Assembly (NCBI RefSeq): GCF_006716785.1
Contig: NZ_VFPQ01000001.1
Coordinates: 434,001-498,000, forward strand
Source of the DNA: Thermopolyspora flexuosa
Lineage (GTDB): Bacteria; Actinomycetota; Actinomycetes; Streptosporangiales; Streptosporangiaceae
Direction of reading: 5' to 3'
DNA length: 64,000 nt
This document shows, piece by piece, positions 52,401 to 61,054 of this stretch. The translations under genes were made by a program, and so were the position numbers. How positions within the stretch are numbered: the first letter of the stretch is position 1; each line of letters starts with the position of its first letter. Under the pieces are notes generated by a model, which was not told the DNA's origin, ran no database searches, and worked only from the letters and a program-made list of their open reading frames with translations.

Positions 52401-52539
52401 GGTCGACGCGCTGCGCTCGATCGAGCGGATCACCGCCGCGTACGCCGAGCGCTACGCCTCCTTCGCCCGCCGCTACGCCCCGCACGACGACGGCAAGGCC
52501 ACCGTCCGCCTCGTCGACCACGTCTGGCGTCCGAGCTGA
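49441..52539 (+). CDS. CDP-glycerol glycerophosphotransferase family protein (teichoic acid synthesis)
   Basis: A 1032-residue protein, far longer than the usual 380-750. The C-terminal 400 residues are the TagF/TagB-like domain: RYIVTNSMLPPWFRAREDQV, VVQTWHGTPVKRIG (catalytic His), WDLLVAQSPWAARILRRAF, GLPRNDLL, ADVLITDYSAVMFDFVVTGR and DDGKATVRLVDHVW. The first 600 residues are beta-rich and not recognised; they may be carbohydrate- or membrane-binding repeats. It should polymerise or prime glycerol- or ribitol-phosphate for wall teichoic acid. It stands alone between the ATL gene and adnA, apart from other wall-polymer genes. ATG 49441; a GAAAGG lies 18 bases upstream. Confidence 0.82.
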   Translation: MPTGATPVRPGDLLAERIRAVQDLFDRGEALEGLILAVDTTGLSRADRRRLHTEVLCGPLGARLDSAARRGPERRREAIEALRPFLATVEPRVKRNLPVMRRLAYHLIETRDPTELAEGEDLAKLAAAQTEPFRRVRRGLRWYAESPVELPKDQAPRLTRLRRADLVPVTQVDDISWTADGRLRVTGHAYLAGLSVRSRRFNRARVMLYGPRWLPPIAMRTTRIHRPQVTHGAAEPGCNYDWAGFVAEVNPFALRWRAGVRAVVRGAMRLLRGRPIVRDTATWRAEIVIWSRAARAKGLLRGPAQGRTERPDGREVKPGLWVRPVWTSDRALQIVLQPTRAELLSASLDGDTVEIVGFLPGRPITKGRARLGGYRVAAEFTPVTGGTRFSLTLPAQALLKEREVRRLWVEPKGMPAASVQLTDGAEARLLVGDREIAVLRDRRDRATIASYRIRPFITSATWEVDRDGRSGTLTLTGDYPDPDPGPRELVLRHTSGLVFHVPLTREGTRFTARFAPGAMPRFGGTTVLPSGVWHMSVTGTTAKGRALIVPMRFSHPALAGLDESPVEIAGRTYRIVSTRFDVPILVVAEKIPDDEKGAAGDWALRRVFYPAERSRELWDATVYVSFDGRCYADSPRAIYEERLRRGDDREHIWVVRDGAFTPPDSAALGLAHGITPRVVREGGREHYEALARARYIVTNSMLPPWFRAREDQVVVQTWHGTPVKRIGVDQPHMSRTPRPPVWYRQAAEVRNWDLLVAQSPWAARILRRAFRYEGEVLECGLPRNDLLADGDRDALAAAVRRRLGVPEGKRIVLYAPTARDNDRKNSSLRLDLAELRRAIGHDHVLLVRGHMLQAYPSAPGLAAPDSAAAKAMAADSLPVAPAGPEGARPSPKLLARRAAMAKAREKARTGNAAFALDVTTYPDVTELMLVADVLITDYSAVMFDFVVTGRPILLYAPDLDRFEEIRGLYLDLSTQAPGPLLFEQSEVVDALRSIERITAAYAERYASFARRYAPHDDGKATVRLVDHVWRPS

Positions 52540-53268
52540 CCACCGCGCCGCGGGTGGGGTTCGGCCACGCCCGCGGCGCCTTCGCGGCCGTGGGCCGGTG
52601 GCGTCATGGCGTCGCCGCGGCAGGGAGGCCGTCGCGCGCCGGTCGCCCGGTCCGCCGGCGGGGGCGCGATGCGCCTTGCGGCGTTCACCTGGTTCGGCGA
52701 TGTTCCACCCCGCCGTGAGACCCACCTCGGCCGTCGCGTGGCGTACGTGAGCGGCATGCCGAGGTCCTGCCCGTGATCCGGGGTGCCCGCCGGTCTGCGC
52801 CGCTCGGACCGTCGTCGCGGTCTCGCCCGAGGCGGCAGGTGGCTTCCTTGCGCCTCCGCGGCGGTGACCGAGTGCTCGTGCGAACCGGCTCACCGATCGC
52901 CCTGATCGCGTCCGGGGCGACGAACCATCGGAAGGCGGCCGCTCGTCCGGCCCCCCGTCCTTCACGTCCGCTCCAGGTGATCGACGCGCTTCGCGTCGAG
53001 CGGCCGCCGTGGTGCACCTCCTGCCGTGCGCGGGGCGGTGCCGTTGGGTGGCGATGTGGCGGACACGTCGTCCGCCGCCCGGAGCGATGGACACCGCGGT
53101 CGCCCCGAACATGGCGCCGGCCAGGGGTTGCGTTATTTGACCTACGTGCCGTTCTTGTCTGGCGTGGGCGGCGTGTCGGTTCTGTCGATCGTTGCCGCTG
53201 GGAGTAGGGTGATCCGCTATCCCTGAAGTTGCACGATCAACCGCCGTGGTCTGCTGGAATACAGAGTC
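52540..53268. other. 729-base intergenic region before adnA
   Basis: No credible gene. Codon-position bias is absent and the reading frames present are short and without domain similarity. It contains a perfect hairpin, TCGACGCG/CGCGTCGA (52981-52999, 3-base loop), and weak promoter-like hexamers before adnA (TAGGGT at 53205-53210, TACAGA at 53260-53265). It may hold remnants of a decayed gene or an unrecognised RNA. Confidence 0.5.
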
Positions 53269-56200
53269 GTGAGTGGTCAGACCTACCGCCTGGTGCGGCG
53301 CGGGGGCCTGGGGCATGAGTCCACCGTCGTGCTCGACGAGCACCAGCGGGCGGTGGTGGAGCATCCGGGCGGCCCGCTGCTCGTGCTCGCCGGGCCCGGG
53401 GCCGGCAAGACCACCACGATCGTGGAGAGCGTCGCGTACCGGGTGGAGCACCGCGGCCTCGACCCCGAGCGCGTGCTCGTGCTCACCTTCAGCCGCAAGG
53501 CCGCGGGCGAGCTCCGCGACCGGATCACCGCGCGCATGCGCCGTACCACGCGCACGCCGCTCGCCCTCACCTTCCACAGCTACGCCTACGCGCTGCTGCG
53601 CCGCCGGGCCGTGCTCGTCGGCGAGCCGCCGCCGCGGCTGCTCACCGGCCCGGAGCAGCTGCTCGAGGTACGCCGCCTGCTCCACGGCGAGCTGGAGGAG
53701 GGCGCCCGCCACTGGCCGCCGGACATGCGCGAGCTGCTCAAGACCCGCGGCTTCGCCGAGGAGCTGCGCGACCTGCTCGCCCGCGCGGCCGAGCGCGGCC
53801 TCGGTGGCAACCACCTGATCGAGCTGGGCCGCAGCCACGGCCGGGACGACTGGGTCGCCGCCGGGCGGTTCGCCTTCCGGTACGCCGCCCGGTTCGACCT
53901 CGACCCGGTGCCCACGCTCGACTACGCCGAGCTGATCCGCGCCGCCGCCGCACTGCTGCGTGACGACCCCGAGGTGCTGCGTCGCGAGCGCGCCGCGTAC
54001 GACCTCGTCGTCGTCGACGAGTACCAGGACGTCGACCCGGCCCAGGAGGAGCTGCTCCACCGGCTAGCCGGGGACGGCCGGGACCTCATCGTGGTCGGCG
54101 ACCCCGACCAGTCGATCTACGGCTTCCGCGGCGCCGACGTGCGCGCGATCATGCACTTCCCGGAGCGGTTCCCCACCCGCACCGGCGAACCGGCGCCGGT
54201 GGTCGCGCTGCGCACCTGCCGCCGCGCCGGCGCGGAGCTGCTCGCCGCCTCCCGCCGCATCGCGCGGAAGCTGCCCGTGCCGCCGGGCGTGCCCGCGGGC
54301 CGGGACGGGTACCGCGACCTCGTGCCCGCCCCCGGCACGGCGCCCGGCGAGGTGCGGGTGGTGATCGCCGACAGCGAGAGCCAGGAGGCCGCGGTCGTCG
54401 CCGACACGCTGCGCCGCGCCCACCTGCTCGACGGCGTGCCCTGGTCGCGCATGGCCGTGCTGGTGCGCTCCGCGGCACGGCAGGTGCCGACGCTCCGCCG
54501 GGCCCTCGTCGGGGCCGGGGTGCCGGTCGTGGTCGCCGGGGACGAGGTGCCGCTCGTCGGCGAGCCCGGGGTGCGCCCGCTCATCACGCTGCTCACCGTG
54601 GCCGCCCGCCCCGAACGGCTCGACGCGGCCACCGCCGAGGAGCTGCTCACCGGTCCGCTCGGCGGTTCCGACGCGATCGGGGTACGGCGGCTGCGCCGCG
54701 CGCTGCGCGCCGCCGAGAACGAGGCGTTCGGCGAGGCGGCCGCCCGGCCGCCCGAGGAGCTGCTGGTCGCCGCGCTCCGCGACGAGCGCGAGCTGATCAC
54801 CGTGGAGGCCCAGGCGGGCGAGCACGTCGTCGCGCCCGCCCGCCGCGTGGCCCGGCTCATCGCCACCGCCCGCGACGCGATCGCCCGCGGCGCCGGCGCC
54901 GAGGAGGTGCTGTGGGAGGTCTGGCAGGCGAGCGGCCTCGCCGAGCGGTGGACCGAGCAGAGCCTCGCGGGCGGGGTGCGCGGCGCCCAGGCCGACCGTG
55001 ACCTCGACGCGGTGGTCGCGCTCTTCGACCAGGCAGCCCGGTTCGCCGACCGCATGCCCAAGGCCGGAGTGGAGGTCTTCCTCGACGACCTGTCCTCCCA
55101 GGAGATCCCCGGGGACACCCTCGCCGAGCACGCCCCCGAGGGCGAGGCCGTACGCATCCTCACCGCGCACCGCGCCAAGGGCCTGGAGTGGGACGTCGTC
55201 GTGGTCGCGGGCGTCCAGGAGGGCACCTGGCCCGACCTGCGGCTGCGCGGCTCGCTGCTCGGCGTCGAGGAACTCGTCGAACTCGCCGCCGGATCGTCGA
55301 TCGGCGTGGCCCCGCGCCGACCCGCCGACGCCCCGCCGCCGGACCGCGGCGCGGACCGCCGGCCGGTCGAGGTCTCGCTCATCTCCAAGATGCTCACCGA
55401 GGAGCGGCGGCTGTTCTACGTGGCGGTCACCCGCGCCCGCCGCAGGCTCGTGGTCACCGCCGTGGGCGGGGAGGACTGCGAGCAGCGCCCGTCCCGGTTC
55501 CTCACCGAGCTGCTGCCGGACAAGACCGAGCCCGCCAAGGTGGACGAGCACTCCCGCTGGCTCACCATGTCCGCGCTCGTCGCCGACCTGCGCGCCGCCG
55601 TGTGCGATCCGACCCGCCCCGAGCCGGTACGGCGGGCCGCGGCGCGGCACCTCGCCCGGCTGGCGAAGGCGGGCGTGCCCGGTGCGGATCCGTCCGAGTG
55701 GTACGCGCTCACCCCGATCTCCGACGACCGGCCGCTGGAGTGGCCCGGCGGGGTGGTGGTGATCTCGCCCTCGTCGGTGGAGAGTTTCACCAAGTGCGGC
55801 CTGCGCTGGCTGCTCGAGCACGCGGTGGGTGCCTCGGGCACCGACACCGCCCGAGGTCTCGGCTCGGTGATCCACGCGCTCGCCGCGCTCGCCGCCGCTG
55901 ACGACCCGGCCGAGACCCTCGCCAAGCGGCTCGACGAGGTGTGGGACCGGCTCGACTTCGGCGGAGTGTGGTTCAACCGCAAACAGCGCGAGCTCGCCGA
56001 GCAGATGGTCGCCCGGTTCGCCCGGTGGCACGAGGAGAACCGTTCCGGCATGGTCGCCGCCGAGCAGGCGTTCGCCGTGATGCTCGGCGACGACGTACGC
56101 ATCCAGGGCCGGGTCGACCGCATCCAGCGGGACGAGACGGGCCGCCCGCTGATCATCGACATCAAGACCGGCGCGTCGAAGCCGTCCGAGGCCGAGCTCG

Positions 56201-56514
56201 AACGCCACCCCCAGCTCGGCGTCTACCAGCTCGCCGCGCTGCTCGGCGCGTTCACCCGGCTGGGGCTCCCGGCCGAGCCGGGCGGGGCCGCGCTCGTGCA
56301 GGTGGGCAAGGCCGCGGGCACTGGCGGTGTGAAGGAGCAGCGCCAGCGCCCGCTCGCCGATGACCCGGATCCGGACTGGGCGCGCGACCTCGTGCGGGAC
56401 GTCGCCACGGGCATGACGCAACCCACGTTCACCGCGCGGGTGAACGATGGCTGCCGCACCTGCGCGGTCAAGACGAGCTGCCCGGTGAACGACCGCGGGG
56501 GGCACGTGTGCTGA
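53269..56514 (+). CDS. adnA: AdnA-type helicase-nuclease subunit
   Basis: A 1081-residue UvrD-like helicase fused to a RecB-type nuclease. Walker A AGPGAGKTT (Lys 47), VLTFSRKAAGELRDRI, VVDEYQDVDPAQ, GDPDQSIYGFRGA, ILTAHRAKGLEWDVVVV and YVAVTRARRRL are the helicase motifs. The C-terminal nuclease has FTKCGLRW, IQGRVDRIQRDETGRPLIID with IKTGAS, and the Cys cluster CRTCAVKTSC: the four-Cys iron-sulfur pattern of AddB. With the next gene it forms the actinobacterial AdnAB motor-nuclease that resects double-strand breaks. Overlaps adnB by 7 bases. GTG 53269. Confidence 0.92.
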   Translation: MSGQTYRLVRRGGLGHESTVVLDEHQRAVVEHPGGPLLVLAGPGAGKTTTIVESVAYRVEHRGLDPERVLVLTFSRKAAGELRDRITARMRRTTRTPLALTFHSYAYALLRRRAVLVGEPPPRLLTGPEQLLEVRRLLHGELEEGARHWPPDMRELLKTRGFAEELRDLLARAAERGLGGNHLIELGRSHGRDDWVAAGRFAFRYAARFDLDPVPTLDYAELIRAAAALLRDDPEVLRRERAAYDLVVVDEYQDVDPAQEELLHRLAGDGRDLIVVGDPDQSIYGFRGADVRAIMHFPERFPTRTGEPAPVVALRTCRRAGAELLAASRRIARKLPVPPGVPAGRDGYRDLVPAPGTAPGEVRVVIADSESQEAAVVADTLRRAHLLDGVPWSRMAVLVRSAARQVPTLRRALVGAGVPVVVAGDEVPLVGEPGVRPLITLLTVAARPERLDAATAEELLTGPLGGSDAIGVRRLRRALRAAENEAFGEAAARPPEELLVAALRDERELITVEAQAGEHVVAPARRVARLIATARDAIARGAGAEEVLWEVWQASGLAERWTEQSLAGGVRGAQADRDLDAVVALFDQAARFADRMPKAGVEVFLDDLSSQEIPGDTLAEHAPEGEAVRILTAHRAKGLEWDVVVVAGVQEGTWPDLRLRGSLLGVEELVELAAGSSIGVAPRRPADAPPPDRGADRRPVEVSLISKMLTEERRLFYVAVTRARRRLVVTAVGGEDCEQRPSRFLTELLPDKTEPAKVDEHSRWLTMSALVADLRAAVCDPTRPEPVRRAAARHLARLAKAGVPGADPSEWYALTPISDDRPLEWPGGVVVISPSSVESFTKCGLRWLLEHAVGASGTDTARGLGSVIHALAALAAADDPAETLAKRLDEVWDRLDFGGVWFNRKQRELAEQMVARFARWHEENRSGMVAAEQAFAVMLGDDVRIQGRVDRIQRDETGRPLIIDIKTGASKPSEAELERHPQLGVYQLAALLGAFTRLGLPAEPGGAALVQVGKAAGTGGVKEQRQRPLADDPDPDWARDLVRDVATGMTQPTFTARVNDGCRTCAVKTSCPVNDRGGHVC

Positions 56515-59500
56515 AGCGGGCGCAGGAGATCGCGAAGCATCTCGAACTCCCCTCGCCCACCGACGAGCAGGTGGCGGTGCTCGAGGCCCCGCTCGAGCCC
56601 ATGGTGGTGATGGCGGGCGCGGGCTCAGGCAAGAGCGAGACGATGGCGGGCCGCGTGGTCTGGCTCGTCGCGAACGGGAAGGTACGGCCCGACCAGGTGC
56701 TTGGCCTCACCTTCACCCGCAAGGCCGCGGCCGAGCTCGCCGCCCGCGTCCGCGCCCGGCTCGCCGCGCTCCAGGAGGCGGACCTCATCCCCAAGCAAGT
56801 GGCCACCGACGGCGAGCCGACCGTCTCCACTTACCACGCCTACGCCGCCCGGCTCGTCACCGACCACGCGCTGCGCGAGGCGCTGGAACCCACCATGCGG
56901 CTGGTGAGCCCTGCGGTCGCCTGGCAGCTCGCCGCCGGGGTGGTCGGCCGGTACGACGGGCCGATGGACGAGGTCGACCTCGGGCCCGCCTCGGTGACCG
57001 CGGCCGTGCTCGACCTCGCGGGCGAGCTCGCCGAGCACCTGTGCGAGGTGGACCGGGTGCGCGAGATCGGCGAGTGGCTGGACCGCATGCTCGCCGCGGT
57101 GCGCCGCCCCACCAAGGCGCAGCGCGAGGTGCTGCGCACCCAGCGGGTGCGCGAGCGGCTCCTCCCGCTCGTGGCCGAGTACATCCGGGTCAAGCGCGAG
57201 CGCGAGGTGATCGACCACGGCGACCAGATGGCGCTCGCCGCCCGCATCGCCGTACGGCACCCGGAGGTGGGGGAGATCGAGCGGAGCCGCTTCAAGGTGG
57301 TGCTGCTCGACGAGTACCAGGACACCAGCCACGCCCAGCTCGTGCTGCTGCGCGCGCTGTTCGGCGGCGGCCACCCGGTCACCGCGGTCGGCGACCCCTG
57401 CCAGTCGATCTACGGCTGGCGCGGCGCGTCCGCCGGGAACCTGCGCCGTTTCCCCACGGACTTCCCCAAGGCCGACGGCAGTCCCGCGTCCGTCCGCAAG
57501 CTCTCCATGAGCTTCCGCAACGGCGAGTACGTGCTGCGGGCCGCCGCCCGCGTGCAGGAGCCGCTGCGCCGGGAGACAAGCGAGGTCCCGGTGCTGCGGC
57601 CGGGATCGTCGCGCGCCGGACGCGGCAAGGTGATCGCCGCGTTCCATGCCACGGCCGAGGAGGAGGCCGAGTGGATCGCCGAGCGCGTGGCCGCGTTGCA
57701 CGGAACGACCGACCCCGACGGCCTGCCCAGGCCCGAGGAGGAGCGCACCGAGCCGCTGCGGTACCGCGACATCGCCGTACTCGCCCGCAAGCGCGCCCAG
57801 TTCCCGATGCTGCGCCGCGCGCTTCAGGCCCGCGGCATCCCGGTCGAGGTGGTCGGACTCGGCGGCCTGCTCACCGTGCCCGAGGTCGCCGATATCGTGG
57901 CGACGCTGCGGGTGCTCTACGACCCGAGCGCGGGCGACGCGCTGGTGCGGCTGCTCACCGGCCCCCGCTGGCGCATCGGCCCCCGGGACCTGAGGATCCT
58001 CGGCGAGTGCGCACGCGAGCTCGACCGGGAGCTGCGCGGCCGCCCGGACGACGAAACGGAGGAGGGTGGCGACCCGTCCGCCGCTGGATCCGCGGCGGGC
58101 ACGGTCACCGGGGCGTCCGCGAACGGGTCCGGGGAGGCCGAGCGCCCAGACCCCCTCCAGGAGGCGATCGCCGAGCTCAACGCCGAGCGCGGCAGCCTCG
58201 TCGACGCCCTCGACGAGTTGCCCGACCGCCCGGATTGGCTGGCCAGATTCTCCCCGATCGCCAGGGACCGCCTGCCCAAGCTCGCAGTGGAGCTGCGGGC
58301 GCTGCGCGCGCACGCCGGGCAGCCGCTACCCGACCTCATCACCGAGATCGAGCGCCGCCTCTGCCTCGACATCGAGGTGGCCGTGCGCGGCGGCGGCACC
58401 CTCACCGCCCGCGCCGACCTCGACGCGTTCCTCGACGCCGCCGCCCGCTTCGCCTCGGACTCCGAGGACGCGTCGCTCGGCGGGTTCCTCGCCTACCTCA
58501 AGGCCGCCGAGATCGAGGAGTTCGGCCTCGAGACGGGCGGCCGCGTCGGTGAGGGCGACAGCGTGAAGCTCATGACCGTGCACGCGGCCAAGGGCCTGGA
58601 GTGGCCGGTCGTGATCGTGCCCGGGCTCTCCCGCGCCACCACGAGCAAGGGCGCGCTCGCCAAGGGCAGCGTCTTCCCGGCCACCCCGGTGACCAACCCG
58701 CGGTGGACGGAGAACCCGCGCCGCCTGCCGTACCCGCTGCGTGGGGACGCGGCCGACCTGCCCGCGCTGGCGAGCCTCGACAAGGACGACCTCGCGGCGT
58801 TCGAGGAGCAGTGCCGCGAACGGGAGCTGCTCGAGGAGCGGCGGCTCGCCTACGTCGCGGTCACCCGCGCCCACTACCTGCTCATCGCCTCCGGCTACCG
58901 CTGGGGTACCTCGTCCCGGCCGCTCGAGCCCTCCGAGTTCCTCCGGGAGATCGTCGAGGCCGGTGCCGAGGTGGCATGCTGGGCCGAGCCCACCGGGGAG
59001 GCCGCCGAGGATGAGCGCAACCCGATGCTCGCCGAACCGGTCGAGGCGCCGTGGCCGGTCCCGCCGTCCGGTCCCCGGTACGAGGCGGTGCTCGCGGGCG
59101 CCCGCCTGGTCGAGGAGGCGCTCGCCGACGACAAGGTCACGGTCGCCCCGGTCGGCGAGGAGGCCGATCTTTTGCTCGCCTGGGCCCGGGACGTCGAGCT
59201 GCTGCTGCGCGAGCGCGAGCAGCTCGCCCGGCGCGGCGGCGGCCTGGTCGAGCTGCCCGCGCACCTGTCGGTGTCCTCGCTCGTGACGCTCGCCGCCGAC
59301 CCGCGCGAGCTCGCCCGCCGGATCCGGCGGCCGGTGCCCCGCCGCCCGGCCCCGCTCGCCCGGCGCGGCACCGCGTTCCACCGCTGGCTGGAGACCCGCT
59401 GGGGGCAGCAGCGGCTCATCGACGACCTGGAGCTGCCCGCCGCGGACGATGCCGACGAGCTCACCGACGTCGAGGCCGAGCTGAGCGAGCTGCAGGCCCG

Positions 59501-59852
59501 GTTCGAGGAGAGCGAGTGGGCCGACCGCCGCCCGATCGCCCAGGAGGTGCCGTTCGAGACCGTGATCGGCGGCCAGCTCGTGCGCGGCCGCATGGACGCG
59601 GTGTTCCGCGAGGGCGACGGGTATGTCGTGGTCGACTGGAAGACCGGCGAGCCGCCCCGCGGCGAGGCCGCCCGCGCCGCGAGCGTGCAGCTCGCCGCCT
59701 ACCGCCTCGCCTGGGCCGACCTCGCCAAGGTCCCGCTGCACCGGGTGAGCGCCGCGTTCCACTACGTCCGGTACAACCGCACCGTGCGCCCGGTCGACCT
59801 GCTCGACGCCGCCGGCCTCGCCGCGCTCATCGAGACCGTGCCGCTCGCCTAG
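56508..59852 (+). CDS. adnB: AdnB-type helicase-nuclease subunit
   Basis: A 1114-residue UvrD-like helicase-nuclease, second subunit of AdnAB. Helicase motifs: VMAGAGSGKSETMAGRVVWL (Lys 42), LTFTRKAAAELAARVRARLA, LLDEYQDTSHAQ, GDPCQSIYGWRGASAGNLRR, MTVHAAKGLEWPVVIVPGL and VAVTRAHYLL. The C-terminal nuclease has VRGRMDAVFREGDGYVVVDW with KTGEPP; unlike AdnA there is no Cys cluster at the end. An acidic/Gly-Ser insert is at about 505-550. Starts at GTG 56508 inside the end of adnA (translational coupling). Convergent with the siderophore gene 6 bases away. Confidence 0.93.
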   Translation: MLKRAQEIAKHLELPSPTDEQVAVLEAPLEPMVVMAGAGSGKSETMAGRVVWLVANGKVRPDQVLGLTFTRKAAAELAARVRARLAALQEADLIPKQVATDGEPTVSTYHAYAARLVTDHALREALEPTMRLVSPAVAWQLAAGVVGRYDGPMDEVDLGPASVTAAVLDLAGELAEHLCEVDRVREIGEWLDRMLAAVRRPTKAQREVLRTQRVRERLLPLVAEYIRVKREREVIDHGDQMALAARIAVRHPEVGEIERSRFKVVLLDEYQDTSHAQLVLLRALFGGGHPVTAVGDPCQSIYGWRGASAGNLRRFPTDFPKADGSPASVRKLSMSFRNGEYVLRAAARVQEPLRRETSEVPVLRPGSSRAGRGKVIAAFHATAEEEAEWIAERVAALHGTTDPDGLPRPEEERTEPLRYRDIAVLARKRAQFPMLRRALQARGIPVEVVGLGGLLTVPEVADIVATLRVLYDPSAGDALVRLLTGPRWRIGPRDLRILGECARELDRELRGRPDDETEEGGDPSAAGSAAGTVTGASANGSGEAERPDPLQEAIAELNAERGSLVDALDELPDRPDWLARFSPIARDRLPKLAVELRALRAHAGQPLPDLITEIERRLCLDIEVAVRGGGTLTARADLDAFLDAAARFASDSEDASLGGFLAYLKAAEIEEFGLETGGRVGEGDSVKLMTVHAAKGLEWPVVIVPGLSRATTSKGALAKGSVFPATPVTNPRWTENPRRLPYPLRGDAADLPALASLDKDDLAAFEEQCRERELLEERRLAYVAVTRAHYLLIASGYRWGTSSRPLEPSEFLREIVEAGAEVACWAEPTGEAAEDERNPMLAEPVEAPWPVPPSGPRYEAVLAGARLVEEALADDKVTVAPVGEEADLLLAWARDVELLLREREQLARRGGGLVELPAHLSVSSLVTLAADPRELARRIRRPVPRRPAPLARRGTAFHRWLETRWGQQRLIDDLELPAADDADELTDVEAELSELQARFEESEWADRRPIAQEVPFETVIGGQLVRGRMDAVFREGDGYVVVDWKTGEPPRGEAARAASVQLAAYRLAWADLAKVPLHRVSAAFHYVRYNRTVRPVDLLDAAGLAALIETVPLA

Positions 59853-59858
59853 CCGTCC

Positions 59859-61001
59859 TCATCGCAGGTAGTGGAAGCCCGGTTTGGGGTGCATGAGGAA
59901 GTCGTGGTGTGAGATGTTCCACGCGTACGCGCCCGCCATGGCGAACGCGACCACGTCGCCCACGGCGAGCTCGGCGACCGGCACCCGGCGGGCGAACACG
60001 TCCTTCGGCGTGCAGAGCTGGCCGACCACGGTGACGTGCTCGTCGCGTACCCGGGGGCCGTCGGAGCCCGGGCCGGGGATCACGGTGAACGGCTGGTCGT
60101 GGCCCTTGGTGACCGGGGTGCGCAGGTGGTGGGTGCCGCCGGTGACGATCGCGAAGGTCTCGCCGTGCACCCGCTTGACGTCGATCACCTGGGCCAGGTA
60201 GTGGCCGCAGTAGACGGTGAGCGCGCGGCCCGGCTCGATGCGCAGCACCTCGCCGGGCCGCCGGAGCACGGCGAGCCCGCGGCCGTAGGCGGCCCAGTCG
60301 AACCGCGCGGCCGGGTTCCGGTAGTCGACGGCCATGCCGCCGCCGAGGTTGATTTCGGCGAGGCCGAGGTCGCGGGCGTACCCGAGCACCCGGTCGGCGA
60401 GCTCGAGCATGCGCGCCGCGTCGAGCCCGCTCGCCAGGTGGGCGTGCACCCCGCGCAGCCGCAGGTGCGGCGCGCCGTCGAGCAGCCGCAGGCACTCGGC
60501 CACCCCGTCCTCGTCCATGCCGAACGGGGTCGCCCCGCCGCCCATGGCGAGCGCCGCGCCCTCGATCGACGCCTTGAGGTTGGCCCGCAGCAGGATGTCC
60601 GCGCCCTCCGCACCGGCGATCCGGGCGAGGCGGCGCAGCTCGTGCGGGCTCTCCACGTGCAGCCGCCAGGCGCCGAGGGCCAGCTCGGCGTCGGTCTTGC
60701 CGGGCCCGCCGAACGCCAGCCGGGCGTCCGGGAAGAGCGAGCGCACGTGCACCACCTCGCCGCCGCTCGACACCTCGAAGCCGTCCACATGCGGCGCGAG
60801 CGTGCGCAGCAGCTCCGGGTCCGGGTTCGCCTTCACCGCGTAGAACAGCTCGACGCCGGGCAGCGCGGCGCGCACCGCCGCCGCGTGCCGGTCGAGCGCG
60901 GGCAGGTCGTAGACGTACGCGGGCAGCGCGCCGGTGGCGGCGAGCCGCAAGGCGAGCTCGGCGAGCGCGTCCGGGTGGGCCGTCGGCACGGATGTGGTCA
61001 T
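59859..61001 (-). CDS. type III PLP-dependent decarboxylase in a siderophore locus
   Basis: A 380-residue alanine-racemase-fold decarboxylase (diaminopimelate/ornithine decarboxylase family): FYAVKANPDPELL (Lys 57 binds PLP), GFEVSSGGEVVHVRS, VHAHLASGLDA, INLGGGMAVDY, EPGRALTVYCGHYLAQV, and the Cys of VVGQLCTPKDVFARRV. In NIS siderophore clusters such enzymes make a diamine or decarboxylate the citryl intermediate (SbnH of staphyloferrin B, PvsE of vibrioferrin). It is the last visible gene of the cluster. ATG 61001 follows GGAGG by about 9 bases. Primary-metabolism LysA is unlikely given the neighbours. Confidence 0.87.
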   Translation of the reverse strand: MTTSVPTAHPDALAELALRLAATGALPAYVYDLPALDRHAAAVRAALPGVELFYAVKANPDPELLRTLAPHVDGFEVSSGGEVVHVRSLFPDARLAFGGPGKTDAELALGAWRLHVESPHELRRLARIAGAEGADILLRANLKASIEGAALAMGGGATPFGMDEDGVAECLRLLDGAPHLRLRGVHAHLASGLDAARMLELADRVLGYARDLGLAEINLGGGMAVDYRNPAARFDWAAYGRGLAVLRRPGEVLRIEPGRALTVYCGHYLAQVIDVKRVHGETFAIVTGGTHHLRTPVTKGHDQPFTVIPGPGSDGPRVRDEHVTVVGQLCTPKDVFARRVPVAELAVGDVVAFAMAGAYAWNISHHDFLMHPKPGFHYLR

Positions 61002-61054
61002 GCGCGGGTGCCTCCTCGTCGGTCGGGTACGGCGGGCAGGGGCGGCCAGGGGGA

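Noticed and set aside
49546-54060. Very long open frame on the minus strand (about 1500 codons)
   Set aside because: It is antisense to the CDP-glycerol transferase gene and the start of adnA. Composition is Arg/Gly/His/Ala-rich, as in shadows of GC-rich genes, with no domain motifs.
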